Assembly (NCBI GenBank): GCA_964569185.1
Contig: CAZMTP010000029.1
Coordinates: 1 to 20,596, forward strand
DNA length: 20,596 bases
Reading direction: 5' to 3'
Source of the DNA: DATIJP01 sp964569185
GTDB lineage: Bacteria; Chlamydiota; Chlamydiia; Chlamydiales; Rhabdochlamydiaceae
Position numbers and translations under genes: made by a program
Notes under the pieces: model-generated
Told to the model about the DNA's origin: nothing
What the model saw: the letters and a program-made list of their open reading frames with translations, nothing else
Database searches by the model: none
Shown: positions 1 to 7,244 of the stretch, in pieces
Numbering within the stretch: the first letter of the stretch is position 1
Layout of the letters: each line of letters begins with the position of its first letter

Positions 1-336
1 ATTGCAAAAATTCTCTATTTTGGCTCGCCCTCCATAGATGAGACCATCGCACTGAAAAAGAGCGCCCTCGATGAGAAAAGTTGTACGCTTCAATTTGAAG
101 AGAAAAAAGTGCTTTTTCCTAGACACCTCATTCAAGATCTAGTGTTGCATGTCAAAGAAAAAAGCAGTGCGCAACTACTCTTCACCAATGTGCGCGGCGC
201 TGAAGTGGAAAGAGCCCATCTCAATCAAAGTTTTGCGCGTGCTTGTGAGCGGATCCCCCGCTCAATTAAAATCACGCCAGGCTCTCTTTTGAGAAATAAA
301 ACTCAATTGGTCACAAAAAGATTGGACACAGATTGA
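1..336 (+). pseudogene. Degenerate 3' fragment of a tyrosine recombinase/integrase
   Basis: The frame is open from base 1 to the TGA at 334-336, so the 5' end lies outside the window. The visible 111 residues follow the order of a tyrosine-recombinase catalytic domain: a helix ending in DETIALKK (box I), a beta strand with KKVLFPRHLIQDL, then LLFTNVRGAEV and ITPGSLLRN (box II). Catalytic residues are missing. The box I arginine (family pattern TGLRxxEL) is serine here, the box II histidine of HxLRH is absent, and the protein stops before the second His/Trp and the Tyr nucleophile. Its last 34 bases overlap the 3' end of the convergent prs gene. I infer a decayed, truncated integrase. A functional non-catalytic protein is possible but less likely. 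Confidence 0.55.
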
Positions 337-1334
337 CCATTATAGGCCCGTTTGATCGTTTCGGCCAAAAGCGGAGCAATCGAAAGCTGCGTGATATTGG
401 AAGGGGCCGTCGCTCTCAGCGGGATAGTATCTGTAATCACCAGTTCATCAATCACAGAGTGAGCCACTTTGTTTAATGCATTCCCCGAAAAGACAGGGTG
501 TGTGATGCAAGCATAAACTCTTTTTGCCCCTTTCTGTTTGAGTTCTGAGGCAGCGGCAACAAGAGTGCCCGCAGTATCGCAAAGATCATCCACAATAATC
601 ACATCACTGCCTTGTACACTGCCTACAAGATCCATTTTTTCCACAACGCCGGCTTCTTTGCGCTGTTTTACAATCATTGCAAGCTGCGCAGGGACGCCAT
701 GAAAATTTAATGTATCAAGAAACTGTTTGGTTCTTTCTACACCTCCCGCATCAGGAGAGACAACGACCAGTTTTTCTAGATCTTTTTTAGTCAAAAAATA
801 GGGGACAAAGACTTGGGCAGCATAAAGATTATCTACAGGAGCTCGATGAAAGAAACCTTGGATCTGTCCACAGTGAAGATCGACAGAGATCACATGGTCT
901 ACGCCTGCAAGCTCTAGCAACATGGCAATGTCAGAAGCAGAAATGGGCACTCTACTTTTATTTTTGCGGTCTTGTCGTGCATAACCAAAATAGGGAATGA
1001 TCGCGGTCACGCTCTGTGCCGAAGCTCGTTTCAAAGTGCGCACAAGGAGGTAGAGTTCTACAATGGAATCATTGACACTGGCATCATTGGTAGGACAGCT
1101 AGATTGCAAAATGTAAACATTGCAATTGCGGACGCTTTCTTCGAGCTGGATCTGGATCTCCCCATCATTAAAACGGCCGATTTTGGCCCGCGATAGGGGC
1201 ACACCCAAATAGTTGGCCACCTCTTTAGCAAGCATGGGATTGGCACTGCCAGCAAAAAATTTAAAAGTGCACTCGAAAGAGGCTTCCAGTGAAAAAGCAA
1301 AGGCAACAAGAACTAGAATAAAGAGTCGTTTCAT
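303..1334 (-). CDS. prs: Ribose-phosphate pyrophosphokinase (PRPP synthase) with signal-like N-terminus
   Basis: Makes PRPP from ribose 5-phosphate and ATP for nucleotide, His and Trp synthesis. Class I landmarks are intact: FAGSANP (27-33), the flexible-loop segment YARQDRKNKSR (118-128), the signature DLHCGQIQGFF (152-162), VSPDAGGVERT (192-202) and the PRPP loop VDDLCDTAGT (248-257). The protein has 343 residues against about 315 usually, and the excess is N-terminal: MKRLFILVLVAFAFSLEAS precedes the normal start of the fold and reads like a Sec signal peptide. The ATG at 1334 has a clean AGGAG (1340-1344) five bases upstream, and there is no ATG, GTG or TTG between it and the fold, so the extension is probably translated. 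The msrB stop TAA abuts this ATG, implying coupled translation. Confidence 0.95.
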   Translation of the reverse strand: MKRLFILVLVAFAFSLEASFECTFKFFAGSANPMLAKEVANYLGVPLSRAKIGRFNDGEIQIQLEESVRNCNVYILQSSCPTNDASVNDSIVELYLLVRTLKRASAQSVTAIIPYFGYARQDRKNKSRVPISASDIAMLLELAGVDHVISVDLHCGQIQGFFHRAPVDNLYAAQVFVPYFLTKKDLEKLVVVSPDAGGVERTKQFLDTLNFHGVPAQLAMIVKQRKEAGVVEKMDLVGSVQGSDVIIVDDLCDTAGTLVAAASELKQKGAKRVYACITHPVFSGNALNKVAHSVIDELVITDTIPLRATAPSNITQLSIAPLLAETIKRAYNGQSVSNLFVTN

Positions 1335-1748
1335 TTAGTCTCCTACGAAAATTAACGCTGCGGAATTGATGCAATAACGTTTCCCCGTCGGAGGCGGACC
1401 GTCATCAAAGACGTGGCCTAAATGGCCTTCACAGCGGCTGCAGAGCACCTCTGTTCTTTTTGCAAAGAGTTTATAGTCGACTTCATAAGTCACATTTTCT
1501 GGATAGACCGGTTCAAAAAAGCTGGGCCAACCGGTGCCAGAATCATATTTCACACTCGATTTAAAAAGAGGCAGCCCACAGCCAGCACAGAAATAGATGC
1601 CCTCTTTTTTCGAATCAAAATAGAGATTTTGACACGCTATTTCCGTCCCTTTGCTTCTCAGAATCTCATATTGCTCTTGCGTGAGTCGTTTTCGCCATTC
1701 GGCATCGGATAAAATCAGCTTCTTTCCATCGAATCGTTCCAGTTTCAA
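1335..1748 (-). CDS. msrB: Peptide methionine-(R)-S-oxide reductase
   Basis: Reduces the R epimer of methionine sulfoxide in proteins with thioredoxin-type electrons. I chose the TTG at 1748 (137 residues) because a seven-base Shine-Dalgarno, AAAGGAG (1754-1760), sits five bases upstream. The frame stays open to 1988, but the extra residues lie on the antisense of msrA and resemble no MsrB. Visible features: zinc ligands C54/C57 (CAGC) and C103/C106 (CSRC), the substrate segment GTGWPSF (71-77), and catalytic C126 in RYCINSAAL. The stop codon touches the prs start codon, so msrB-prs is a tight two-gene unit. msrA diverges 57 bp away, so both epimer-specific repair enzymes start from one control region. 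Confidence 0.95.
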   Translation of the reverse strand: MKLERFDGKKLILSDAEWRKRLTQEQYEILRSKGTEIACQNLYFDSKKEGIYFCAGCGLPLFKSSVKYDSGTGWPSFFEPVYPENVTYEVDYKLFAKRTEVLCSRCEGHLGHVFDDGPPPTGKRYCINSAALIFVGD

Positions 1749-1758
1749 GTGAGCTCCT

Positions 1759-1788
1759 TTGACAAGGTATCTATTTTCTGAGTAGTAT
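1759..1788 (+). promoter_or_regulatory. Candidate sigma70-type promoter for msrA
   Basis: A consensus TTGACA (1759-1764) is followed after 18 bp by TAGTAT (1783-1788, four of six). The -35 box overlaps the msrB ribosome-binding site on the other strand. The leader before the msrA ATG would be only about 10 bases. Confidence 0.4.
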
Positions 1789-1812
1789 AACCAGTAGGGT
1801 GAAAAATGGCAA
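1784..1812 (-). promoter_or_regulatory. Candidate sigma70-type promoter for msrB-prs
   Basis: Reading the minus strand, TTGCCA (1812-1807) is followed after 17 bp by TATACT (1789-1784); each matches five of six consensus bases. The -35 box covers the first bases of msrA, and its -10 shares bases with the msrA -10 on the other strand. The predicted leader to the TTG start is about 28 bases and includes the AAAGGAG site. Confidence 0.5.
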
Positions 1813-2324
1813 AAAATGGAACAGAGCAGGCCACTTTTGCAGGAGGCTGTTTCTGGTGCACACAAAGTGATTTCGGCCATCTGCCAGGTATTCTTTCGAC
1901 ACAGGTGGGTTACACAGGTGGAAAAAAAATTTACCCAACTTATGAAGAAGTGTGCAGCGGGCGCACAGGCCATGTAGAGGCAATCCAAATTGTTTTTGAT
2001 CCTAAAAAAATCAGCTATGAAACGCTGTTAGATGCCTATTGGGAATCGATTGATCCTACAAGAAGCGATGGACAATTTTGCGATATTGGGACACAGTACC
2101 GCCCCATCATTTTTTACCACAATGAAAAGCAGAGAGCGCTTGCAGAGAAATCAAAGCAAGCACTTAAAATAAAGCCGGTCAAGGTGGATATTCGCCCTGC
2201 AGAAACATTTTATCCCGCAGAAGAATATCACCAAGACTATTACAAAAAAAAGCCTTCAGAGTATAAGTATTATCGTAGCCATTCAGGACGCGAAGAACGT
2301 TTAAGGGAGTTATGGAACAAGTGA
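1806..2324 (+). CDS. msrA: Peptide methionine-(S)-S-oxide reductase
   Basis: Reduces the S epimer of methionine sulfoxide. At 172 residues it is the usual length for a single-domain MsrA. The active-site GCFWC is at 14-18, with catalytic C15. GYTGG, GHVEA (with the catalytic-acid Glu) and DIGTQYRP (Asp and Tyr of the sulfoxide pocket) all follow, so the enzyme should be active. The start ATG has only a weak AGGG-type site upstream. Its 3' end overlaps dacB by 13 bp, which suggests cotranscription with that gene. msrB lies on the other side of the divergent promoter region. Confidence 0.95.
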   Translation: MAKNGTEQATFAGGCFWCTQSDFGHLPGILSTQVGYTGGKKIYPTYEEVCSGRTGHVEAIQIVFDPKKISYETLLDAYWESIDPTRSDGQFCDIGTQYRPIIFYHNEKQRALAEKSKQALKIKPVKVDIRPAETFYPAEEYHQDYYKKKPSEYKYYRSHSGREERLRELWNK

Positions 2325-3664
2325 AATATCTGATTCTTTTTATTTTTCTTTTTTGCCGCTTAGTTGGCGCCGAAGAGTTTTTTAATAAAAATCTCTCATT
2401 TAAAAGAGCGCATGTAGGGATTTATGTTGCTGATGTAGAGACCAAAAAAGAGGTCTTTAGCTGCAATGCAGAGCAATTTTTTGTGCCCGCTTCTTTACAA
2501 AAAATTGTGACCAGTGCGGCAGCGATTGACATATTGGGAGAAAATTTCTGTTTCCAAACCGATCTGGGCTATCAAGGAACAATAGATGAAAAAGGAGTTC
2601 TGCAAGGCGATATCTGGATTCGCGGGGGAGGAGATCCCACACTTTCTTTAGAAATTTTTTCTAAGTGGGAAGAGGCTTTGAAAAAAGAGGGCATAGAAAA
2701 AGTAGAAGGAAAAGTGTTAGTGGATGCCAGCTGTTTTGAATCGGCAATGGCATCGCCCCATTGGCATTTTGAAGATTTAGGGAACTATTATGGCGCGGGG
2801 GCTAGCGGGCTGACGATCCATAAAAATGCTTATACGATCACATTCCGGCCAGGCAAAAGCGAGGGCACACCCGCCACCATTGAAAAAATCGAACCCGAAG
2901 TCCCACAACTTCTGATCCAAAATGAGGTGACCACAGGGCCTGCAGGATCGGGAGATCGGGTCTGCATTTTCGGATCTGAATATTCGCCTCTGCAATTCTA
3001 CCGCGGGACCGTTCCTATCGATGAGCCCACCTTCACAGTGAAAGGGGCGATTCCGGATCCTGCCTCCTTTTGCGCTGCCACATTGAGCCGTCGACTCAAT
3101 ACAGCACAAGGATATGAGATCGTTAAAAATATCAAAGGCAAAAAAATAAGCCTGCACCACACAGAATCGCTGCCTTTAAAAGAGATCCTGCAAGAGATGA
3201 ATCATAAGAGCGTCAACCTCTACTCCGAACATCTGCTGAAAGTGATCGGTAAAGGGCAAGCGCGGAAGGGCACTGCAGAAATCGCAAAATTCTTAAAAAG
3301 GTTTAAAATTCCTGCAGAGGTTTGCGATGGTTCGGGACTCGCGCGCACAAATTATATCACAGCCAAAGGATTTGTAGATCTTCTTTGCCAAATTCGCAAC
3401 AGATCTTCGTACCGCGCTGTCTATCATTCATTTCCAGAGCTCGGCAAAGAGGGAACGCTGAATAGCTTTCCTGCAGTTTCTAATGCGCTCATTAGAGCTA
3501 AAACAGGATCGATGACCCACATTTATAATATTGCAGGCTACCTCACTTTGGAGTCGGGCAAAGAATATGCGTTTTGCCTACTGTGTAACAATTATCAAGG
3601 GTCACTCGATGAGATTAAGAAAGAGATGCACCGCTTTTTAACGCATCTAGCGAAAAAATTATGA
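2312..3664 (+). CDS. dacB: D-alanyl-D-alanine carboxypeptidase/endopeptidase, PBP4 (DacB) type
   Basis: A periplasmic class C low-molecular-weight penicillin-binding protein that trims D-Ala or cuts 4,3-crosslinks in peptidoglycan. Residues 5-20 (KYLILFIFLFCRLVGA) form a signal peptide. The three serine-transferase motifs are in order: SLQK (61-64), SVN (300-302) and KTG (397-399), with DGSGL (339-343) between the last two as in PBP4. A total of 450 residues is normal for the family. The ATG at 2312 lies only about three bases after AAGGGAG; a GTG three codons later has wider spacing and is an alternative start that keeps the signal peptide. It matters because chlamydiae build little peptidoglycan. 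The 3' end overlaps the convergent gene by 6 bp. Confidence 0.93.
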   Translation: MEQVKYLILFIFLFCRLVGAEEFFNKNLSFKRAHVGIYVADVETKKEVFSCNAEQFFVPASLQKIVTSAAAIDILGENFCFQTDLGYQGTIDEKGVLQGDIWIRGGGDPTLSLEIFSKWEEALKKEGIEKVEGKVLVDASCFESAMASPHWHFEDLGNYYGAGASGLTIHKNAYTITFRPGKSEGTPATIEKIEPEVPQLLIQNEVTTGPAGSGDRVCIFGSEYSPLQFYRGTVPIDEPTFTVKGAIPDPASFCAATLSRRLNTAQGYEIVKNIKGKKISLHHTESLPLKEILQEMNHKSVNLYSEHLLKVIGKGQARKGTAEIAKFLKRFKIPAEVCDGSGLARTNYITAKGFVDLLCQIRNRSSYRAVYHSFPELGKEGTLNSFPAVSNALIRAKTGSMTHIYNIAGYLTLESGKEYAFCLLCNNYQGSLDEIKKEMHRFLTHLAKKL

Positions 3665-4141
3665 AAAAATAGAGATAAGTAATGCGAGCGCCATCAAGCC
3701 CATGCCAATATCTTCTGTCAGGGTCACAGTGGAAAGTGGCACATCGAGGACTGTGCCCATGCAGGCACAGCGCACATCCAGTCCTTTGCGCAACGCTTTA
3801 ATCACTCCTACGGCACCGACAGCCATCACAAGAATGGTCAGTGAATAGGTCCACGCAGGATAAAAAAATGCCAAATAGGAAAGCCCTAAACCGAGCTCAA
3901 TAAAAGGATAAATATAGGCATAGAGCGCCACTTTTTTTGCGATGAGATCATACATCTGAAACCCTTCGGCAAAATTAGCAGGATGAAATAGTTTGAGCAG
4001 GGCAAATTGGCAGAAGAAAAATCCCATGAAAAAATGCATCCATTGATGACTGCTTTTATTTAAACCATGGGTCAATGCAGAGGCTGCAAGCATAGTCACT
4101 AAAATTAAAGCTACAAGAGGCCAGTAACGAAGTGAGCGCAT
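3659..4141 (-). CDS. MauE/DoxX-like redox-associated integral membrane protein
   Basis: 160 residues with four hydrophobic segments (about 8-24, 33-52, 70-108 and 140-158). The motif CACMGTVLDVPLSTVTLTEDIGM near the C-terminus, with its paired cysteines in CACMG, is typical of small MauE/DoxX-type membrane proteins. These are thought to move electrons or thiols across the membrane, or to assist metal and disulfide handling, but their substrate is generally unknown. No strong Shine-Dalgarno is visible at the ATG. It is convergent with dacB (6-bp overlap) and downstream of the transporter gene at 4293-5690, separated by two hairpins. The family is fairly clear; the role is not. Confidence 0.75.
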   Translation of the reverse strand: MRSLRYWPLVALILVTMLAASALTHGLNKSSHQWMHFFMGFFFCQFALLKLFHPANFAEGFQMYDLIAKKVALYAYIYPFIELGLGLSYLAFFYPAWTYSLTILVMAVGAVGVIKALRKGLDVRCACMGTVLDVPLSTVTLTEDIGMGLMALALLISIFS

Positions 4142-4200
4142 ATGGGCAATATAGCTCTTTTCTAGTAGTTCTTAAAGAAAAAAGAGGTGGGAATAGACAG

Positions 4201-4224
4201 TCGGGGCACGCCACGTGCCCCCGA
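4201..4224. other. GC-rich inverted repeat (hairpin)
   Basis: CGGGGCACG (4202-4210) pairs with CGTGCCCC-CG across the three-base loop CCA, with one bulged C. It lies between the transporter gene and the MauE-like gene. It could help end transcription of the minus-strand transporter, but no strong U-tract follows on either strand. Confidence 0.5.
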
Positions 4225-4250
4225 TTATCTAGGGCGTCTTTTTTTAATTA

Positions 4251-4281
4251 TTAAATTGTGGCTGAAACAGCCACAATTTAA
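4251..4281. terminator. Perfect 14-bp stem downstream of the transporter gene
   Basis: TTAAATTGTGGCTG (4251-4264) and its exact complement (4268-4281) enclose a three-base loop. The transporter stop codon is 12 bases away, so this is the likely end of that minus-strand transcript. Minus-strand bases beyond the stem are A-rich, not U-rich, so Rho-independent termination is uncertain; it may instead protect the 3' end of the mRNA. Confidence 0.45.
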
Positions 4282-4292
4282 CCCCTTTAGCA

Positions 4293-5690
4293 TTATCTGT
4301 TGCGGACTGCTCTTTTTTTGATGATGAGTAGAGGGATTCCACAGCAGAGTAGGATGCCGCCGATCAAGATCAGTTCATAAACAAATAGGTTTTGAAAAGG
4401 CACTTGCGCAGGAGGAAAAAATCCAAAGAGTAGCACTGCAAGGCAGCAGAGTGTGCCAATAGAACAGACAGACCAGATGCCAAATTTTTTTCCTGGGATA
4501 CGGAAATGGCGCGTCACATCCGGTTTACTGTAGTGGAGTTTCACTGCCGCAGCAAAAAGAACGATGTAAACAATAAGCGCTAATTGGGCTGTGATCACAG
4601 ATAGCAGCCAAAAAGAGCTATTAACAGTGGGCAAAAGGATAAAAAGTAGACAGAGCAGCGACACAATCACCGCTTGTGTGAGCAAAATAGTCACCGGCAC
4701 GCCCTGTTTGTTGGTATATCCCAAGAATGCAGGCAAACTTCCATCTTCTGTAGCCACCATTAATCCCTTGGTCGGGCCGATAATCCAGGCGCCCACCGCA
4801 CTCAAACCGCCCAGAACAATAAAGCCGGCAATGAGTGGCAGCAGCCAAGGCAAATGGTAAGTTTCTGTAAAAACAGCAAAGGCTTGCATGATGCCTGTGG
4901 CTAGATTCAGCTGTTCGTTGGGCACAACAATCGAAAGCGCAAGCGACGCACACACAATGGTGGCAAGAATAATGATACAAGAGACCCAAAGCGAGCGCGG
5001 ATAATCTTTTGTTGGATTGTGCATTTCGGCTGCGTGTGTGGCAGCCATTTCAAGCCCTAAAAGACCAAAAAGCACATTGGTTAAAAAGGCCAGATTGCCC
5101 GTTTGTGCGCCTTTTGGGAAAAAATGGTCCCAATCAAATTGGATGTGCATTGGTTTATCTTGCATCATCCATATAATGCCTAGCACTGTGATCAGTACCA
5201 TGGGAAAAATGGTCCCAATGAGTGCGCCTAAAGTACTGAAAATACTAGATGCTCTCATTCCTAAACAGTTGATTAAAGTGGCGCTCCAAAATAGAGCCAA
5301 GACCGAAACGCACATGTAAAGACGGCTTTCAGCGAGGTGAGGATCAAAAAAGTAGGCGAATGTGCCTGCAATGAGCGCCATGATAGTCGGGTACCAGAGC
5401 ACATTGTAAATCCAGTTCAACCAGATCACGACAAAACTCAACTTTTTTCCAAAAGCTTCGCGCACCCAAACATAAATTCCACCGCGATTTGGCCAGCCTG
5501 TGCCCAGTTCAGCTGAGACAAGTGCTGTAGGAATAAAAAAAGCTAAAGCCGCAAGGAGGTAAAAAAAGACCAGACTAAATCCATAAACAGCCGAAAATGG
5601 CAATGTGCGAATGCTATCCACCGCAATCACATTGATCATCACCAGCTGAAAAAAACCTAATATTTTCTTATTAGAAGAATATGCCCCCAT
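4293..5690 (-). CDS. APC-superfamily amino-acid transporter, GadC/XasA-like
   Basis: 465 residues, strongly hydrophobic throughout with about 12 membrane segments. The first one holds VMINVIAVDSIRTLP, the substrate-binding start of glutamate:GABA-antiporter-like carriers. Other family marks are GTGWPNRGGIYVWVREAFG, EMHNPTKDYPRSLW, GPTKGLMVATEDGSLP and the late RIPGKKFGIW. Chlamydia carries a relative named xasA. The substrate cannot be told from sequence; exchange of host amino acids is likely. It is a clear paralogue of the product of 12398-13816. There is no Shine-Dalgarno: the ATG sits in the loop of a six-base-pair GC hairpin. A TAGAAT (5705-5700) suggests a transcript that starts almost at the ATG. 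Confidence 0.9.
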   Translation of the reverse strand: MGAYSSNKKILGFFQLVMINVIAVDSIRTLPFSAVYGFSLVFFYLLAALAFFIPTALVSAELGTGWPNRGGIYVWVREAFGKKLSFVVIWLNWIYNVLWYPTIMALIAGTFAYFFDPHLAESRLYMCVSVLALFWSATLINCLGMRASSIFSTLGALIGTIFPMVLITVLGIIWMMQDKPMHIQFDWDHFFPKGAQTGNLAFLTNVLFGLLGLEMAATHAAEMHNPTKDYPRSLWVSCIIILATIVCASLALSIVVPNEQLNLATGIMQAFAVFTETYHLPWLLPLIAGFIVLGGLSAVGAWIIGPTKGLMVATEDGSLPAFLGYTNKQGVPVTILLTQAVIVSLLCLLFILLPTVNSSFWLLSVITAQLALIVYIVLFAAAVKLHYSKPDVTRHFRIPGKKFGIWSVCSIGTLCCLAVLLFGFFPPAQVPFQNLFVYELILIGGILLCCGIPLLIIKKRAVRNR

Positions 5691-5697
5691 AGGGGCA
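5682..5697 (-). promoter_or_regulatory. Start-codon hairpin of the GadC-like gene
   Basis: On the minus strand TGCCCC-TATG-GGGGCA forms a six-pair stem whose four-base loop is the initiating ATG plus the preceding T. No Shine-Dalgarno lies upstream. Confidence 0.45.
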
Positions 5698-5740
5698 GTA
5701 TTCTACGTCGTTACTTAGATAAAAAAAAGAAAAAATCGAT

Positions 5741-5914
5741 TTACGCAGGGGTCGGTGTATAAGCCAGCGAAATGATCAAAGAAATAATGAAAAGGATCAA
5801 GAATATAAAGAATAAAATTTTGGCAATTTGTGTTGCCACGCCCGCCACTCCTCTAAATCCAAGAAGTCCTGCGATAATCGCAACAATCAAAAAAAGTATG
5901 GCCCAAGTCAACAT
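5741..5914 (-). CDS. Small DUF1328 (YtjA-like) membrane protein
   Basis: A 57-residue reading frame starting MLTWAILFLIVAIIAGLLGF and ending in AYTPTPA. The pattern, a TWA hydrophobic helix followed by GFRGVAGVATQIAKILFFIF and a second helix, matches the DUF1328/YtjA family of about 50-60 residues, found in many bacteria with no known function and sometimes stress-induced. A strong GGAGG (5922-5926) stands seven bases before the ATG, one of the best ribosome-binding sites here. It follows the MFS gene by 52 bp and precedes the GadC-like gene on the same strand, so the three could share a transcript. Confidence 0.8.
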   Translation of the reverse strand: MLTWAILFLIVAIIAGLLGFRGVAGVATQIAKILFFIFLILFIISLIISLAYTPTPA

Positions 5915-5966
5915 AGTAAAGCCTCCAGCTGATTAATTTAATAGATATTAACTTTTTTATTACTAA

Positions 5967-7217
5967 TCAAGTTCTTCTCTTTTCTTTTACGAAAAATAGA
6001 AGTAGCCCGGCCAAAAACAGGGAAATCGGGAGGCAAGAAAGAGCCGTTTGATAGGCACCGAGGCTATAAGAACGAATCCCATTTTCGATATCGCCTGTCC
6101 AATGGATATCGAGCAAAAATCCGATTAAGGGTTGAACAATTGCGTCCCCGCAAGAAATAATGAAATTTGTAAAGGCGGCTGCGGTGGCTTTAGCCGCTGC
6201 ACTATTGAGTTCAATCGCTAAACTAAAACTGAGCAGTTCTGCTGAAGAGAACAGCCCAACAAGAAAAAGAAGTATATAGACAGCATAAATAGAGAGAGAG
6301 GGCATATAAAGCACTGGAATGAGGCAGAGCAAAGCGCCCAAAACACCGACACCAATCATCAGTTTTCTGTTTCCCAAAAAATCGGACAAAAAACCGGTCA
6401 ATGGCCCACCTACTAGCCATCCTGCAAATACCATCCTCATCGCATATCCGGCCACCTCTTTATTGACCCCGTGGGATGTTTCTAAAAAAGAAGAGCCCCA
6501 GAGGCCGGCAAAAGCGGTAGTAGTCATGTAGAAAAAAAGAGCAGCGAGGGCATTGATCCAGGTGATTTTACTGGTAACGATCCGTTTTAAATCGGCTAAA
6601 AGATGGCTTTTAATGCGCGCTGTTTCCTTTTCAATTTTTGTATCGCGGCGATCCAGTTTGAAAATAAAATAGACAATCACGCCCAGTGCAATGCCAAAAA
6701 ATCCAAACAGCAGCACCCCTTCGCGCCATCCAATGGTGTGGATCAGCGTGGCAAGAGGGCCAGTGCCGGCAGACGCGCCCAGCATCGCCATAGAGTTAGC
6801 AAGTCCAATCAAAAATGCTCTTTTTTTGATTGGAAACCAGTGCGAGGTCACATAGACCATTGCAATGAAAGCAAATGCAGAACTAGCGCCTATAAGCAGA
6901 CGGCCCAAACTAGCCACAAACAGATGTTGCGCCAGAGCAAAGATCAGCGCGCCCGCGCCACAGGCGATGCAAGCAATGCTAAGCACTTTTTTCACGCCAT
7001 AGCGGTCCATGAGCACGCCGACAGGGAGTTGCATGGGCGCGTACGCATAAAGATAAAAAGCACTTAAAATACCAACAGAGGAGGCGGTAATGTTGAAACT
7101 TTGCATCAGCTCAGGAACCATCACACCTGGGGAGACGCGCAATAAGAATTCGTAAAAATAGTAGAATGCGGCTGCAATCCAGAGAGCCCACTTCAAAAAC
7201 GAAGAACTTACTGTCAT
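5967..7217 (-). CDS. MFS transporter
   Basis: 416 residues with 12 predicted membrane segments. YYFYEFLLRVSPGVMVPELM in helix 1 and the loop 2-3 motif GVLMDRYGVKKVL (the MFS A-motif, D-R-x-G-x-K) identify the family; GGPLTGFLSDFLGNRKLM repeats the motif in the second half. The helix 1 pattern is common in MFS carriers of intracellular gamma-proteobacteria such as Legionella, some of which move amino acids or nucleosides, but the substrate here is not inferable. It starts 27 bp after the regulator gene at 7245-8051, so the two probably form an operon and the regulator may respond to the transported compound. No clear Shine-Dalgarno is seen, consistent with read-in from upstream. Confidence 0.9.
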   Translation of the reverse strand: MTVSSSFLKWALWIAAAFYYFYEFLLRVSPGVMVPELMQSFNITASSVGILSAFYLYAYAPMQLPVGVLMDRYGVKKVLSIACIACGAGALIFALAQHLFVASLGRLLIGASSAFAFIAMVYVTSHWFPIKKRAFLIGLANSMAMLGASAGTGPLATLIHTIGWREGVLLFGFFGIALGVIVYFIFKLDRRDTKIEKETARIKSHLLADLKRIVTSKITWINALAALFFYMTTTAFAGLWGSSFLETSHGVNKEVAGYAMRMVFAGWLVGGPLTGFLSDFLGNRKLMIGVGVLGALLCLIPVLYMPSLSIYAVYILLFLVGLFSSAELLSFSLAIELNSAAAKATAAAFTNFIISCGDAIVQPLIGFLLDIHWTGDIENGIRSYSLGAYQTALSCLPISLFLAGLLLFFVKEKRRT

Positions 7218-7244
7218 GACGACTATGGTAAAGTGAAGCCGCTT

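Noticed and set aside
1848..1866. MsrA active site reads GCFWCTQ instead of the common GCFWxxE
   Set aside because: The Glu that acts as catalytic acid in MsrA is the one in GHVEA, which is intact; the replaced position is variable in the family.
1749..1988. N-terminal extension of msrB with an apparent leader
   Set aside because: The 80 extra residues lie antisense to msrA and the divergent promoters and match no MsrB. The TTG at 1748 with AAAGGAG five bases upstream is a much better start.
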